The position numbers and the translations under genes are program-made. DNA of 64,000 nucleotides from Tipula vernalis. Its lineage: Eukaryota; Arthropoda; Insecta; Diptera; Tipulidae. Position 1 is the first letter of the stretch; each line of letters opens with the position of its first letter. The DNA lies in contig OY282559.1 of the NCBI GenBank assembly GCA_958295665.1, forward strand, positions 136,364,241 to 136,428,240. The letters run 5' to 3'. Positions 1-9,643 of the stretch are shown here, one piece after another. The notes beneath the pieces were generated by a model. That model did no database searches. It saw only the letters and a program-made list of their open reading frames with translations, and had not been told where the DNA came from.

Positions 1-51
1 CATTACTAGTCTTTTTAGGGACAACTATTAACGGAAAATTCCATGGACTCT
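1..51 (-). pseudogene. gypsy A reverse transcriptase fragment (continues off the window)
   Basis: On the minus strand the first bases encode SPWNFPLIVVPKKTSN, the conserved N-terminal RT block of Ty3/gypsy pol (SPW...VVPKK). It is separated from the rest of this pol by the Loa insertion at 63-5622. The gap between the two RT halves lacks roughly 15 residues expected from the family, so a small deletion in gypsy A probably predates the insertion. Confidence 0.75.
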
Positions 52-62
52 TACTTGGTTCT
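52..62. repeat. Target-site duplication of Loa element, 5' copy
   Basis: TACTTGGTTCT occurs here and again at 5623-5633, exactly flanking the non-LTR element. Eleven base pairs is a normal duplication length for this retrotransposon class. Confidence 0.85.
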
Positions 63-675
63 CCCGTGGCGTACTGCAGCTATCGGGGGGGTCACAGGTG
101 GTGGATAGTGGACGACCTATCGATAGGTAGGTTAGCGGTGAATTAAATAAGCCGCCCCCAACCGCAGTCCAGCTGGGGGGAGAGTCTCAGGGAACTGGGG
201 AGTGGTTAACCTCAGTTCATTAAATTCTGAGTGCCTATGATGCCCAGCATGGAAAGGCGAACGGATGGCGCCAAAAAACCATCGACCAATAACCACGGCG
301 GACTGGGCGTCACGTCCTCTCTGCACCTCCGGAGTCTCCGCGGGTGATGAGTGGGGGACCCTATAAACGGGTGACCCGGTGAATGGAATGGATCCCATTG
401 GATTGGGCTCTCCATGTGATTAGGTGAATGGGGGAGAGAATGGGCGGAGGGAAGGGGTGTAGGGAGGCCGGGGTGCGAGCAAGCCGAATGGGCTGAATTA
501 AGGTGTTAAGCGACCCGTGCTGATGGTCAACTAGGCTTGGGGCCCATTTAACAAAGCCCAGTCGCTAACGGAGCCCTCTGGATACCTGGCGACCTCCAGT
601 TGTAATTAGCCTTACCTGCGTATACGGATCTCTGCGCAGGCGGACCTTTATTTCTCCGATACTCGTGGGAATCCA
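63..675 (+). promoter_or_regulatory. 5' leader of Loa element
   Basis: GC-rich, non-coding stretch between the target duplication and ORF1. Non-LTR elements of this kind usually carry an internal promoter at the extreme 5' end; no specific promoter motif was identified here. Confidence 0.4.
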
Positions 676-1935
676 ATGGATAGATCAAAAACAAAACCAA
701 AGGGCACCGGCTCTCCTCAAAAGCCGGTATCAGCGGAGGGAGGTACCTCGAACCAGACGGGTGGGGCCTCTAAGGTTGCAAAGGTGGTTGACTCTAGGGC
801 ACAAGTCCCGGGAGTTAGAGGTACCAACGCAGCACAGGGGAGTGGGAAGAGAGACATTCTCGAGAAGTGGGCTGCGACCCCCGAGGGGCAGCTTACGGAA
901 GAGCAAAGAAGATCAGTAGCTTGGGCAAGGAGCACTGTGGGCTGCGGAAGCTCGGAAAGGGACCATATGTCGAAAAGACAGCGGTCCCAGGATGGGGTGG
1001 AAGTAGTCAACAGCAAGCGGGCCAAGTTGGTGACTGAAAAGAAGCCGAGCTCCAACTCAGGGACAAAGCTGTTCAGCGAGGTCCTGAGGGAGCATGTGTT
1101 GATGCTAGCCGTCATTGACGAAAGTCAAGAAGATGGGAGCATCACGGCGAAAAAATGGAGGTTGGTGTATAATGCACTCAACCTCGTCTTTTTAAAGGTC
1201 CTGGGTGAAAATCCGGGACCACCCCCATCCTGCAGAGATGCGGGATGGTATCAAGGGCGTGTAAAGATGACTGCATGCTCGGACTCTAGATCTGTAAATC
1301 TGTACAAAAAGGCTATAGCCAAAGTAGGGGAGGTGTGGCCAGGCGCAAAGCTTGCGGCAGTTAGCCAGGAGGAAAGTCCCAGCAGGCCGAGGGGACGTGT
1401 ATGGTTGCCATCCGAACCGGCTAGCCCGGACGGGGCTTTGAAAATCATTCAGGACAGTAACCCGAATCTTCCGACCGGAAATTGGAAGATCGTCAAGCAG
1501 AAGGAGGCCAAGGGGGGCTCGAAATTATCAATCATGGTGATAAATAAGGAGTCCCTTGCCCTCCTTCACAAAACGAAGGGAGTAATTGACTTCGGTTTCG
1601 GGTCAATTACTCTCAACGTTTATAAGAAGGATGGTGCAGCAGCGCGTACGGGAGGCCAACCGGAGGACGGTGGCAACCCGCCCAGGCCTGAAGGGGGTAC
1701 CAGCAGCATGGGGGAAGAAGCTGAGGGTAGGGGGGAGAGTGAATCCGGCGACCGCGGTAGGGCAAGGACTCTCTCGAAGGATGAGAAGGTGCACATAAGC
1801 GATGGAGCTGGTGTACTGATGGAGGAGGATGTCGACAGCCCGGCCAGACGGGGGGGCACTGACAAGTCCTCTATAGAGGGTATGAGGGGTGGCGAGACGG
1901 GCGTATCCGGCGCATCCCAAATTACCGGGAATTAA
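676..1935 (+). CDS. Loa ORF1 protein (DUF4780-like, RNA-binding type)
   Basis: An open frame of 419 residues. ORF1 proteins of non-LTR elements bind the element RNA and form the ribonucleoprotein needed for retrotransposition. The N-terminal half is basic and polar. Residues about 190-330, from GWYQGRVKM through VWPGAKL and SRPRGRVW to a terminal ITLNVYKK, resemble the DUF4780 domain common in dipteran Loa ORF1s. The acidic, glycine-rich tail is low complexity. No CCHC knuckle is visible. LGENPGP at residues 176-182 resembles the end of a 2A ribosome-skipping peptide but lacks the usual Asp and Glu. The ATG at 676 gives the longest frame; a shorter ATG frame at 665 overlaps it in another phase and looks like a shadow. 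ORF2 follows after a 47-nt gap. Since ORF2 is broken, the product could at most serve in trans. Confidence 0.8.
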   Translation: MDRSKTKPKGTGSPQKPVSAEGGTSNQTGGASKVAKVVDSRAQVPGVRGTNAAQGSGKRDILEKWAATPEGQLTEEQRRSVAWARSTVGCGSSERDHMSKRQRSQDGVEVVNSKRAKLVTEKKPSSNSGTKLFSEVLREHVLMLAVIDESQEDGSITAKKWRLVYNALNLVFLKVLGENPGPPPSCRDAGWYQGRVKMTACSDSRSVNLYKKAIAKVGEVWPGAKLAAVSQEESPSRPRGRVWLPSEPASPDGALKIIQDSNPNLPTGNWKIVKQKEAKGGSKLSIMVINKESLALLHKTKGVIDFGFGSITLNVYKKDGAAARTGGQPEDGGNPPRPEGGTSSMGEEAEGRGESESGDRGRARTLSKDEKVHISDGAGVLMEEDVDSPARRGGTDKSSIEGMRGGETGVSGASQITGN

Positions 1936-1982
1936 TATTCCTGCGGTAGCAGGAATTTATCATAGAGGTAGGTAGAGGTGAA

Positions 1983-4900
1983 ATGGTTATGATTAAGATA
2001 ACTCAAATTAACCTTCACCATTCTAAGGCTGCTTCAGCAGCTCTACTCCTCAGGCTGACTAGTTCGGGTGAGGATGTGATACTAATCCAAGAACCTTGGA
2101 TTAACAATAACAGGATCTGTGGCCTCAGAACCAAAGGGTACAAAATTATATCCTCTAGTAATTCTGGGAAGATCAGATCTTGTATTCTTGGGAAAAATAA
2201 TATTAATCTTTTCCTTCTCTCTCAATACAGCAATGGTGACACTACTGCAGTTAGCCTGGAAGTAGGCACTTGTAGATTCTGGCTAGTTTCAGCCTACATG
2301 GACCGGGAGAAGAAGGTTCCTCCGGATAACCTGGAGGAGCTGATCCGTAAAGCGGAACAATCAAAGGTAGGTGTGGTACTGGGAGTGGATGCTAATACGC
2401 ATCACACTATCTGGGGAAGCACAGACATTAATGAAAGAGGTGAGTCGCTTTTTGATTATTTGATGAGTACTAACCTTTCAGTGTGTAATATTGGGCGGGA
2501 ACCCACATTTATTACTAGTAACAGGCAGGAGGTTCTAGACGTGACCTTTGCCTCAAATAATATTCTTCATATGGTTAAAAATTGGAGGGTGGATAAGGAA
2601 CACTCCTTTTCTGATCATCGGTATTTAACCTATAGCCTCGATATTCACCCTGCTACCCGGGAAGCCTTCAGGAACCCTAGAAGGACCAACTGGAGCAAAT
2701 ATGGGGAATTATTGGAGGAAATGTTACCGACGAGGGCTATGGAGCCCCCGACGACCGTGGGGGAGCTGGAGGACATGGTGGCTAGCGTTACTAACGCATG
2801 CAACTGATCCTTTCGCGCTGCCTGCCCACTGGCTAAGCCTAGGGGTAGGCAAAAACCGGTATGGTGGTCCAGGGAACTGGGAACCTATCGAAAGGCTTGT
2901 AGGATAGCCTTAAATAGAGCCAAAAATACAAGGGAGGCTCAGGATTGGGACTCCTATAAGGAGAAACTCGGAACTTATAAGAAAGAATTAAGAAAGGAAC
3001 AAAGGAGGTCTTGGAGAATCTTCTGTGATAATATGGAAGAGGTATCCGAAACCTCCCGCCTAAGAAAGATTCTTTCCAAAAGTACATCTAGTCCTAGTTT
3101 TTTGATAAAACCGGACGGATCTTGGACAGCTTCTAGTGGAAAATCTCTGGAGCTTCTCTTCGAGACACACTTCCCAGGGAGCTTTGAAGACCTGTTGGTG
3201 CGTAGCAATCATCAGGAATCACTGTCAGTAACCACAGAGGATATCGTAACCAGAAAACGGATCCTATGGGCACTGAGGGGTTTTAAACCATTTAAATCGG
3301 CTGGTCCGGATCAAATTATACCAGCGGAACTTCAAAACAACTCAGTAATTATTCTTCCTTACCTGGAAGCTATATTCAAAGGGTGTTTGAAGCTGGGCTA
3401 TATTCCTAGGTACTGGACGGAGGTCAATGTGGTGTTCATACCGAAAGCGGGGAAAAGCTCACATGTCTATCCTAAGGACCTAAGACCAATAACTCTATCA
3501 TCCTTTCTTTTGAAAACCTTGGAAAGGCTGCTGGATGTATACATCAGAGATAAAATAGGTGCCAGGAAGCGGGCATCGTCTCAGCATGCGTACACAAAGG
3601 GTAGATCTGTGATACGGCTCTGCAGGCCTTGGTGTCTACGATTGAGAAATCGATTAATTCGAAGGAATTCTGTTTGGTGGCCTTCCTGGATATAGAAGGG
3701 GCCTTTAACAATGTGAAAGCGGAGGCAATCAAGGAGGGATTGTCATTTTTGGAGGTGGACGTTCCTCTGATAGGGTTAATCAATTATATGCTGGGAAGCA
3801 GGATTGTTAGCTCGAAGTTGGGGGACTCCACCTTCAAGAGGCGAGTAACTAGGGGAACTCCGCAGGGGGGTTCTGTCCCCTCTTCTCTGGAACATAGTGG
3901 TAAACGGGTTACTACTTGAATTGGAGAGAGAGAGGGTATTGGAGTTATTGCGTACGCAGATGACGTAGCTTTAGCTGTTACCGGGAAATTCCTGGGCACG
4001 ATTGTAGACGTAATGCAGAATTCGCTTACCATCGTTACGAAATGGGCTGGCAAATGTGGACTTGGTATTAACCCGTCCAAGACAGAGCTGGTACTCTTTA
4101 CTAAGAAATACAAAATCCCGGTAGTTATCCCTCCTACCTTAAATGGAACGAGACTTGCTTTTACTGATAGAGCTAGATATCTGGGCATTATCTTGGACAG
4201 TAAGCTTAGTTGGAAGCCCAACATGTTGGAGAGAATAAACAAAGCTACTATTGCTTTGTACTCCTGTAGGAACGCCATTGGTCATTGATGGGGTCTGAAG
4301 CCGGAGCTGGTACACTGGGTGTACACCGCCGTAGTGAGACCTGTACTCATGTACGGGGTGGGTGTTTGGTGGCCAGCTCTGGACAAGGTAACTTACAAAA
4401 GTAAGATTGAGAGAGTGCAAAGAACGGCCTGTATGCTTGTTAGCGGGGCATTGAGGTCGACACCGACAAGTGCCTTAGAGGTTATGTTGCACCTTCTTCC
4501 GGTCGACATTTTTGGTAAACAGATGGCGGCAAATACGGCTGTACGACTTGCAGCCGTCTCTCAGTGGAGGTGTCTTAGTATAGGACACTCTACTATCGTC
4601 AGATCGTTGAAGGATGAGCTGGCGAATTTTGACTACATTAAACCTACTCTACGCTTCGAGAAGCGATTTCGGACCTCCTTCCCTTCAAGGGAATCCTGGA
4701 GGGATAGACCGTTATCGGAAACCGAAGCGTTGTAATTCTTCACAGATGGCTCCAAGCTAGACGGCAAAGTAGGAGCTGGAGTATTCTGTGACAAATTAAA
4801 TGTAAATATTTCTATTCGTCTCCCTGATTACTGCAGCGTGTACCAAGCTGAAGTCGTAGCGATTGAGGAGGTCATGACGTGGTTGAAGCATAATGTGTTA

Positions 4901-5530
4901 TCCTCAGACGATATCACAAGGTCTTTGGCGTCACGGGTGGCGTTGAGTTGTCACTCATCTCTAAATGAGATGGGTGAGCATTTCAACATCCAGGTAGTCT
5001 GGGTCTCAGGTCACTCGGGCGTCATGGGGAACTGCAGGGCAGATGAACTTGCTAGGCATGGTACGACTCTCCAGCTGCAACCGGAAAGGGCAAGTCTGGG
5101 GAGGCCTATCACAGCGCTGAGACAAGCACTTGGGAAGCAGGCGCTATCCTCAGCGGGGGAAAGGTGGTCTAACGCCCTCACCTGTAGAGTTGCAAGACAA
5201 GTTTGGCCAAAGCTGGACTTGGGGCGCACTAGGGCATTAATATCCTTACGAAGACGTGAATTAAGAACGGTCGTAGGAATTCTCACGGGACACTGCCTTT
5301 TTGGAGAACATGCAAGAAGGCTGGGTCTGGAGGCTAATGACTTCTGCAAAAGCTGCTTGGACGAAGAGGAGGAAGAGACGTTGGTCCACTTCCTTTGCTC
5401 GTGTCCAGCATTGGCTCTCAGAAGGCACAAACACTTAGGTAAGTTCAGGATGGACTGCCTCTCGGATCTCGAAAACAGTAAAGTGCGGGACGTCTTACGC
5501 TACATAAGTAGCTCGAAATGGTTCCAATAG
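1983..5530 (+). pseudogene. Loa ORF2: endonuclease, reverse transcriptase, RNase H (broken)
   Basis: Domains in order. AP-type endonuclease (about 1983-2700) has QINLHHSKAA, LIQEPW, GVDANTHH and SFSDHR. RT (about 3240-4430) has FKSAGPDQI, GTPQGG and the active-site AYADDVAL near 3950. RNase H (about 4736-5100) has FFTDGS, YQAEVVAI and GHSGVMGNCRADELA. A Cys/His-containing tail follows. Lesions are an in-frame TGA at 2805-2807, a 1-nt frameshift near 3609, shifts between about 3865 and 3945 (around the GG of GTPQGG and an AG-rich run), TGA at 4286-4288 and TAA at 4733-4735. RNase H also appears to lack about ten residues, including the usual central catalytic Asp, just before SRVALSCHSS. The product would have nicked target DNA and copied RNA onto it; this copy cannot. 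Confidence 0.85.
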
Positions 5531-5601
5531 GGGTAAAAGGGGATACATCCCGTGGTATCACAATGGACCGTCACCGGTCTAAGTGTGCGTAAGCAGCCAC
5601 T

Positions 5602-5624
5602 CCAACCTAACCTAACCTAACCTA
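5602..5624 (+). repeat. CCTAA-repeat 3' tail of Loa element
   Basis: Three perfect CCTAA units plus flanking partial units close the 3' UTR and run directly into the 3' target duplication. A short tandem tail instead of poly(A) is typical of I/Loa-type elements. Confidence 0.85.
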
Positions 5625-5633
5625 CTTGGTTCT
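5623..5633. repeat. Target-site duplication of Loa element, 3' copy
   Basis: TACTTGGTTCT, identical to 52-62. The bases beyond it resume the minus-strand gypsy A pol. Confidence 0.85.
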
Positions 5634-6560
5634 ATCGATTTCTATTTTTGTAGACTCCGGTACTCTATATTGTTTTATATATGTTTATTGACTCTATGGT
5701 ATAGGTTCAATTCTTATTAGAATTATAGAAAATTTCGTTATACTTCCTACATAGATTTTGGATAGAATGTCTTTCTTCTTGATGATTCAATAATTTCTAA
5801 AAGATTGTGGACGATATTTGACCAAGAATCAAGATGAAGAACTTCGAACTCGTCTAATTTATTTAAAAATAGTTTTACATTTTCAATTTCAACTTCGCAA
5901 TCATTGGTATTCACAAGACTTATAGTGACTAAATTATTCTCTGACCTAATAATTGAATTGGCAGTAAAAACACCAGAGACAATTTCAAAGGATTGGCATA
6001 CATAATCTGTATCATTTGGTAAACCCAAATGTAATGTGATGTTTTTTTTCTGTACGAGTTGAAATTAGAGGAGAACCGTTGGGGAACCGTTCAACGAAAT
6101 TTCAAAATTGTAATAAGAGAAATCTATTTTGCATTTGTATTTAGATAGAAAATCTTTTCCTATAATACCCGCACATGAGATAGGAAACAGACTTGGGACT
6201 ATCTGAAAGTACCCTTTGATGGATAAGGAATCCGATGGAATGATATTAGACCCGCTCCGATAGTTTCAATTAATTGGGAAGTTATTCCTTTTACTTTACA
6301 TTTTTGATAAGGATAACAAAGTATGTCGTCAATTACAAAATAAATGATTTTGTTTTTAACATATTCTATTTTGATTCTAAAGAAGATGGTTTAAAGATTC
6401 AGAAGAAACATTATTATGAAAAAGGGGTGGTTTGGGTTTACAATGTTGATTTCTGATCTAACGGACACTCTATTTTAAAACTGGGATCCAAACTGAAGTT
6501 TTGGTTGGTTCTGGAACGGATCCCAGAGTCAGAGGACTAACCTTGTTTGGTTGATTGTTC
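5634..6560 (-). pseudogene. gypsy A protease and protease-RT linker
   Basis: Minus-strand reading, in more than one frame, gives protease-like sequence (KIIYFVIDD in place of a canonical FLIDTGA near 6330; then IGKDFLSKYKCKIDF near 6150). The linker (VSGVFTANSII near 5940) follows, then TYIKQYRVPESTKIEIDR at the RT boundary next to the Loa insertion. The order PR, linker, RT is standard for Ty3/gypsy. Stops, frameshifts and loss of the catalytic DTG show decay. An open stretch of 93 residues survives at 5747-6028. Confidence 0.7.
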
Positions 6561-6889
6561 CTACCATATTCTGCTTGTAAAAATTAGCTGATTGACGCTT
6601 CCTGCTGACACTAATGTGGTGACCAGGAATTTTGCAGTAAGCACAAATCAATGATCTTTGAACTACTAAGATCTCCAGTTTTGGACATCTTATATCATCA
6701 TATTTAACATGTTAAAACACCTACTAGCAGAATGGCCAATTTGCATGCATATCTGGTACTTAACTTTAGTATGCCTTACAGAAATGTTTAGTGTATTGCG
6801 AGTATTTAGAATAAGCTCTTCTTCACAAGTTTTGTTTATAGATTCTTTAGGCTTTATTAATGAGATTGTTTAGATCAATGAGACCTTCT
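6561..6889 (-). pseudogene. gypsy A gag C-terminus with two degenerate CCHC knuckles
   Basis: On the minus strand, YQICMQIGHSASRC (near 6720) and CAYCKIPGHHISVS (near 6620) are two retroviral-type zinc knuckles. Each has lost one Cys: the first position of knuckle one is Tyr and the last of knuckle two is Ser. They would bind the element RNA. The N-terminal part of gag resumes beyond the piggyBac insertion at 9644. Confidence 0.7.
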
Positions 6890-6892
6890 TAG
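6889..6892. repeat. piggyBac target duplication TTAG, left copy
   Basis: TTAG immediately precedes the CCCTTT terminus; the same TTAG follows the right terminus at 9640-9643. Confidence 0.7.
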
Positions 6893-6914
6893 CCCTTTCA
6901 GACCCGAACCTTCG
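6893..6914 (+). repeat. piggyBac left terminal inverted repeat
   Basis: CCCTTTCAGACCCGAACC; matches the inverted right end at 10 of the first 12 positions. Confidence 0.7.
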
Positions 6915-7023
6915 TTTAAAAATTTAATCACTGTTTTTATGTGGTTTTTAGTTAATTTGGGGTCGTAGAATTCAAATATATCAATAAAATTACATTATGG
7001 CTGCTGCCAAGAAAGTTACGGCG

Positions 7024-7041
7024 TGGCAACATATGGTGCCA
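7024..7041. repeat. Subterminal palindrome in piggyBac (left)
   Basis: TGGCAACATATGGTGCCA, a near-perfect palindrome with one mismatch from the copies on the right side of the element. It is a plausible transposase binding site. Confidence 0.6.
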
Positions 7042-7287
7042 AATCGACCAAACAGTTACAAAGTAAAATGATAAGACAAAATAATTTTCAGTACTATTTA
7101 TTTCAAGTTTTATTTTAAATAAAATCACATTTTAGTTATCAAATGTTATTTAACTTATTTCTAATAAAAATAAATTTAATTCAGTCTTACGTTTGCAAAT
7201 AAAAGGAAGTAAAATCACAAATAAAATAAAAAGTTACAACAATTTCATAAATTAATTGAAAAATAACAAGTATGTTATGCCTAAAAA

Positions 7288-9138
7288 TTATTTAGTGTGG
7301 AATAATAAAAAACAATTATTTTTTCCAGTTATACACAAATGCACTTTACATTTAATGCAGACAATTCTGGAGCGTGATGAACAGCTAAGTCGTTTACACC
7401 GATATGCGGAATGTGATTCCTCAAATTTTGGTAGATGGTTAAAGCCATCGAAACGAATATCTGCTACTGGCCTTACTTCATGACAACGGCGAACCGAATC
7501 GAGATCTAATTCTGAATCTTCGTTTAATCGTTTCCTATTATGTAGTTGTACGTTGGTCAGACTATGGGCAACATTTAATTTAAATTCAACAAGGCTCAAT
7601 GTGTCGTTAATTGTTAATTTGTTATCTTCGCATTGCTTCTTGTATTCTAGATAACTAGCACATAGCGCAACATCAATAAAATGAGTCATTACACGAAGTG
7701 TCCATTTATTTGATTTAATAAATATGCGGTAGTAACTCATGTACTGGTCAAAGAGATCCACACCACCCATCCCACCATTGTACTTCTTTACAATTGTAGG
7801 CTGACTAATCTCAACATACTTTTTATCTTTTTTGTCCCAACGTTTCACCTTTTCTAGTAGGCCTATCCCGCAATAGTTGGATGCTAGGTGCACTGATCTG
7901 TTATCTTGCCACTTCACCAATACAATATTACCATCCCGATTGTCAATTTCTTCAGCACTACCCCGCCCTTGCTTTTTCAATACCGAGTCTGTGCTAAAGT
8001 TTGGATTATTAAACCTATTAATTCTGATTGTGCCAGCTGCGTTAATTTGCTTCTGCGAGAGTATTTCAAATAACTGATAACTGGAGAAAAAGTTATCAAA
8101 AAAGAGTGTGTGGCCTGGTAATTTAAGACGACTTATTAAATGAAGCACCACTGCTGCGCTAAGACCTACACGCGCACGATCAAAACTTGAAATCTCCGTT
8201 TGTGTTCCCTGGTATAAAACAAAATCATAGGGATATCCTGATTTTCCACACAAAACAAATACTTTGAGGCCCCAAGGACATGGTTTACCCTTAACATATT
8301 GCTTAATATTCAACCGACCTTTAAATGGTATTATCTGTTCATCAACAGAAACAGTTTCTTCCACCGGAAATTCTAAGCATCGTCGTCGTACGCAGTTGAT
8401 AAGTGGTCGAGTTTTTATAAATTTATCTTTACAATCGAGCGGAATTGTTTCGTTATCAATAAAGTGTATATGAGACCTAAGCCAGAAAAATCTGTCCCTG
8501 GTCATAACTGGTGCAATTGATTGTATTTGCAATTCACGGCTCCAAAACATCCTACATCGCGGTAGTTTTATTACTCCCATTAGCAAATGTATTCCAAAAA
8601 GTTTCATTATTTCATTGGGTATTGTGTGTTTAAAACCAGAGCGACCCTTTTGTATAGCGTACATGTTTGTATAAAGTGCAATTTCTTCATACATTTGCTG
8701 TGGTATATACTTTTCAAATATTTGTAAAGGCGTTCTGGATTCCATCGAAGTTTGAGTTGGCTCAGCTGTTTGAAAAATGAACGGTGCTGGTTCAAATGGA
8801 CGTCGTCTCCAAGCTATATCATTTTTTTCGGTGATTTTATAATTATTTTGCCGATCTACAAATTCAATTTCGTTATGGCTGTTAAATAGGGGATATTCAG
8901 TTTGATCACCAACCACGCCTTCGCCCTCTGAGACGATACTCGTATCTGCCAAATCATCATCGACTTCAAATCTCTCATTAACTTTTAATATTTCAATAGC
9001 ATCACTATCTTTATGTTCGGGAACTTCGTCAATATCTATTTCGCCGTCAACGTCTTCATCCAGCTCAATGTCAGATTCATTTGCCATAATAAGATCGGCG
9101 GCTTCTTGCAATGAGTAAAATTTTTTTCGTTGCGACAT
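7288..9138 (-). CDS. piggyBac transposase
   Basis: A complete 616-residue frame, close to the usual 560-650 for the family (DDE_Tnp_1_7). It cuts and pastes the element by a hairpin mechanism in the nucleus. The N-terminus is acidic (residues about 15-110). The catalytic core starts near TPLQIFEKYIP. The three expected aspartates are present: SVDEQIIPFKG, LFFDNFFSS and GGMGGVDLFDQY. The C-terminal Cys-rich finger is intact (YRCKRLSC, then CIKCKVHLC and GKNNC), which in this family binds transposon DNA. No stop or frameshift is seen. The ATG at 9138 follows a plausible leader and no upstream exon is needed. With ends and palindromes retained, this is the best candidate in the window for a recently active element. 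Domestication is less likely because terminal repeats and a target duplication are still present. Confidence 0.92.
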   Translation of the reverse strand: MSQRKKFYSLQEAADLIMANESDIELDEDVDGEIDIDEVPEHKDSDAIEILKVNERFEVDDDLADTSIVSEGEGVVGDQTEYPLFNSHNEIEFVDRQNNYKITEKNDIAWRRRPFEPAPFIFQTAEPTQTSMESRTPLQIFEKYIPQQMYEEIALYTNMYAIQKGRSGFKHTIPNEIMKLFGIHLLMGVIKLPRCRMFWSRELQIQSIAPVMTRDRFFWLRSHIHFIDNETIPLDCKDKFIKTRPLINCVRRRCLEFPVEETVSVDEQIIPFKGRLNIKQYVKGKPCPWGLKVFVLCGKSGYPYDFVLYQGTQTEISSFDRARVGLSAAVVLHLISRLKLPGHTLFFDNFFSSYQLFEILSQKQINAAGTIRINRFNNPNFSTDSVLKKQGRGSAEEIDNRDGNIVLVKWQDNRSVHLASNYCGIGLLEKVKRWDKKDKKYVEISQPTIVKKYNGGMGGVDLFDQYMSYYRIFIKSNKWTLRVMTHFIDVALCASYLEYKKQCEDNKLTINDTLSLVEFKLNVAHSLTNVQLHNRKRLNEDSELDLDSVRRCHEVRPVADIRFDGFNHLPKFEESHSAYRCKRLSCSSRSRIVCIKCKVHLCITGKNNCFLLFHTK

Positions 9139-9221
9139 TTTACCTACAAATGCATACAGAATTATAATGTAATGTTATGTTACTTGTTACGTTTCACTCG
9201 ATTTGGCAACAAATGATGACA

Positions 9222-9274
9222 TGGCAACATATGTTGCCATTACACATCAGTATATTTGGCAACATTTGTGGTCA
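9222..9274. repeat. Subterminal palindrome pair in piggyBac (right, inner)
   Basis: A perfect palindrome TGGCAACATATGTTGCCA at 9222-9239 is followed by a degraded copy starting TGGCAACATTTG at 9257. A half-copy TGGCAACAAATGATG lies just upstream at about 9203. Confidence 0.65.
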
Positions 9275-9606
9275 TGACAATTTTATAATTTATTCAAAAG
9301 CAAGTGACAAATATTTCGATATTTTATCGATTATATAACAAAAAACTGTTAACAAAACTAAATAAATACAATAGTCTTCAAAAAACAAAATTATAATAAC
9401 ATAAATAGCCAATAAAACTTACGGTTTTCAACAGTACAAACTTTTTCGGTCCGTGTCACACTAAAATCACTAATATACTAATTTTTTGTACATTTGGAGG
9501 GAAAAATGACAACCAAACGACATTATATTATATTGAAGAAAGAGACAATAGGATAAAAATATGTGAAAAAGCAAATGTAATAGCTTAAACAATTAAGAAT
9601 AGGCCT

Positions 9607-9639
9607 TGGCAACATATGTTGCCGCAAGGTCCCAAAGGG
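9607..9639 (-). repeat. piggyBac right terminal region: palindrome plus inverted repeat
   Basis: TGGCAACATATGTTGCC at 9607-9623 abuts the terminal repeat, which ends GGTCCCAAAGGG at 9639. TTAG follows at 9640-9643. Confidence 0.7.
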
Positions 9640-9643
9640 TTAG

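Larger units (their letters stand above)
63..5622 (+). mobile_element. Loa-clade non-LTR retrotransposon, full length, inactive
   Basis: A 5.56 kb element bounded by an 11-bp direct duplication and visibly richer in GC than its surroundings. It has a 5' leader of about 610 bp, ORF1, ORF2 (endonuclease, RT, RNase H) and a short 3' UTR ending in CCTAA repeats. RNase H and the style of ORF1 and ORF2 match the Loa/Bilbo/Baggins group of insect elements. ORF1 is open, but ORF2 has three in-frame stops and at least two frameshifts. It sits inside the RT gene of gypsy A, opposite in orientation. Confidence 0.85.
6893..9639 (-). mobile_element. piggyBac-type DNA transposon, apparently intact
   Basis: A 2.75 kb element with terminal inverted repeats beginning CCCTTTCAGACC on the left and, read inward, CCCTTTGGGACC on the right (10 of 12 match). 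It contains one intact 616-codon transposase on the minus strand. Subterminal palindromes of GGCAACATATGTTGCC type lie near both ends. It splits the gag of gypsy A: the gag reading resumes at the duplicated tetranucleotide. The duplication is TTAG (CTAA on the other strand) rather than the canonical TTAA. Confidence 0.85.

Noticed and set aside
717..1920. Minus-strand frames opposite Loa ORF1 (up to 132 codons)
   Set aside because: Shadow frames in GC-rich coding sequence; no domain features, and the plus strand carries the recognised ORF1.
5011..5430. 139-codon minus-strand frame opposite Loa RNase H
   Set aside because: Antisense shadow of the RNase H and Cys/His tail.
5606..5624. CCTAA repeats as a true telomere or interstitial telomere
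   Set aside because: Only about three units, located exactly at the 3' end of the Loa element and bounded by its target duplication.
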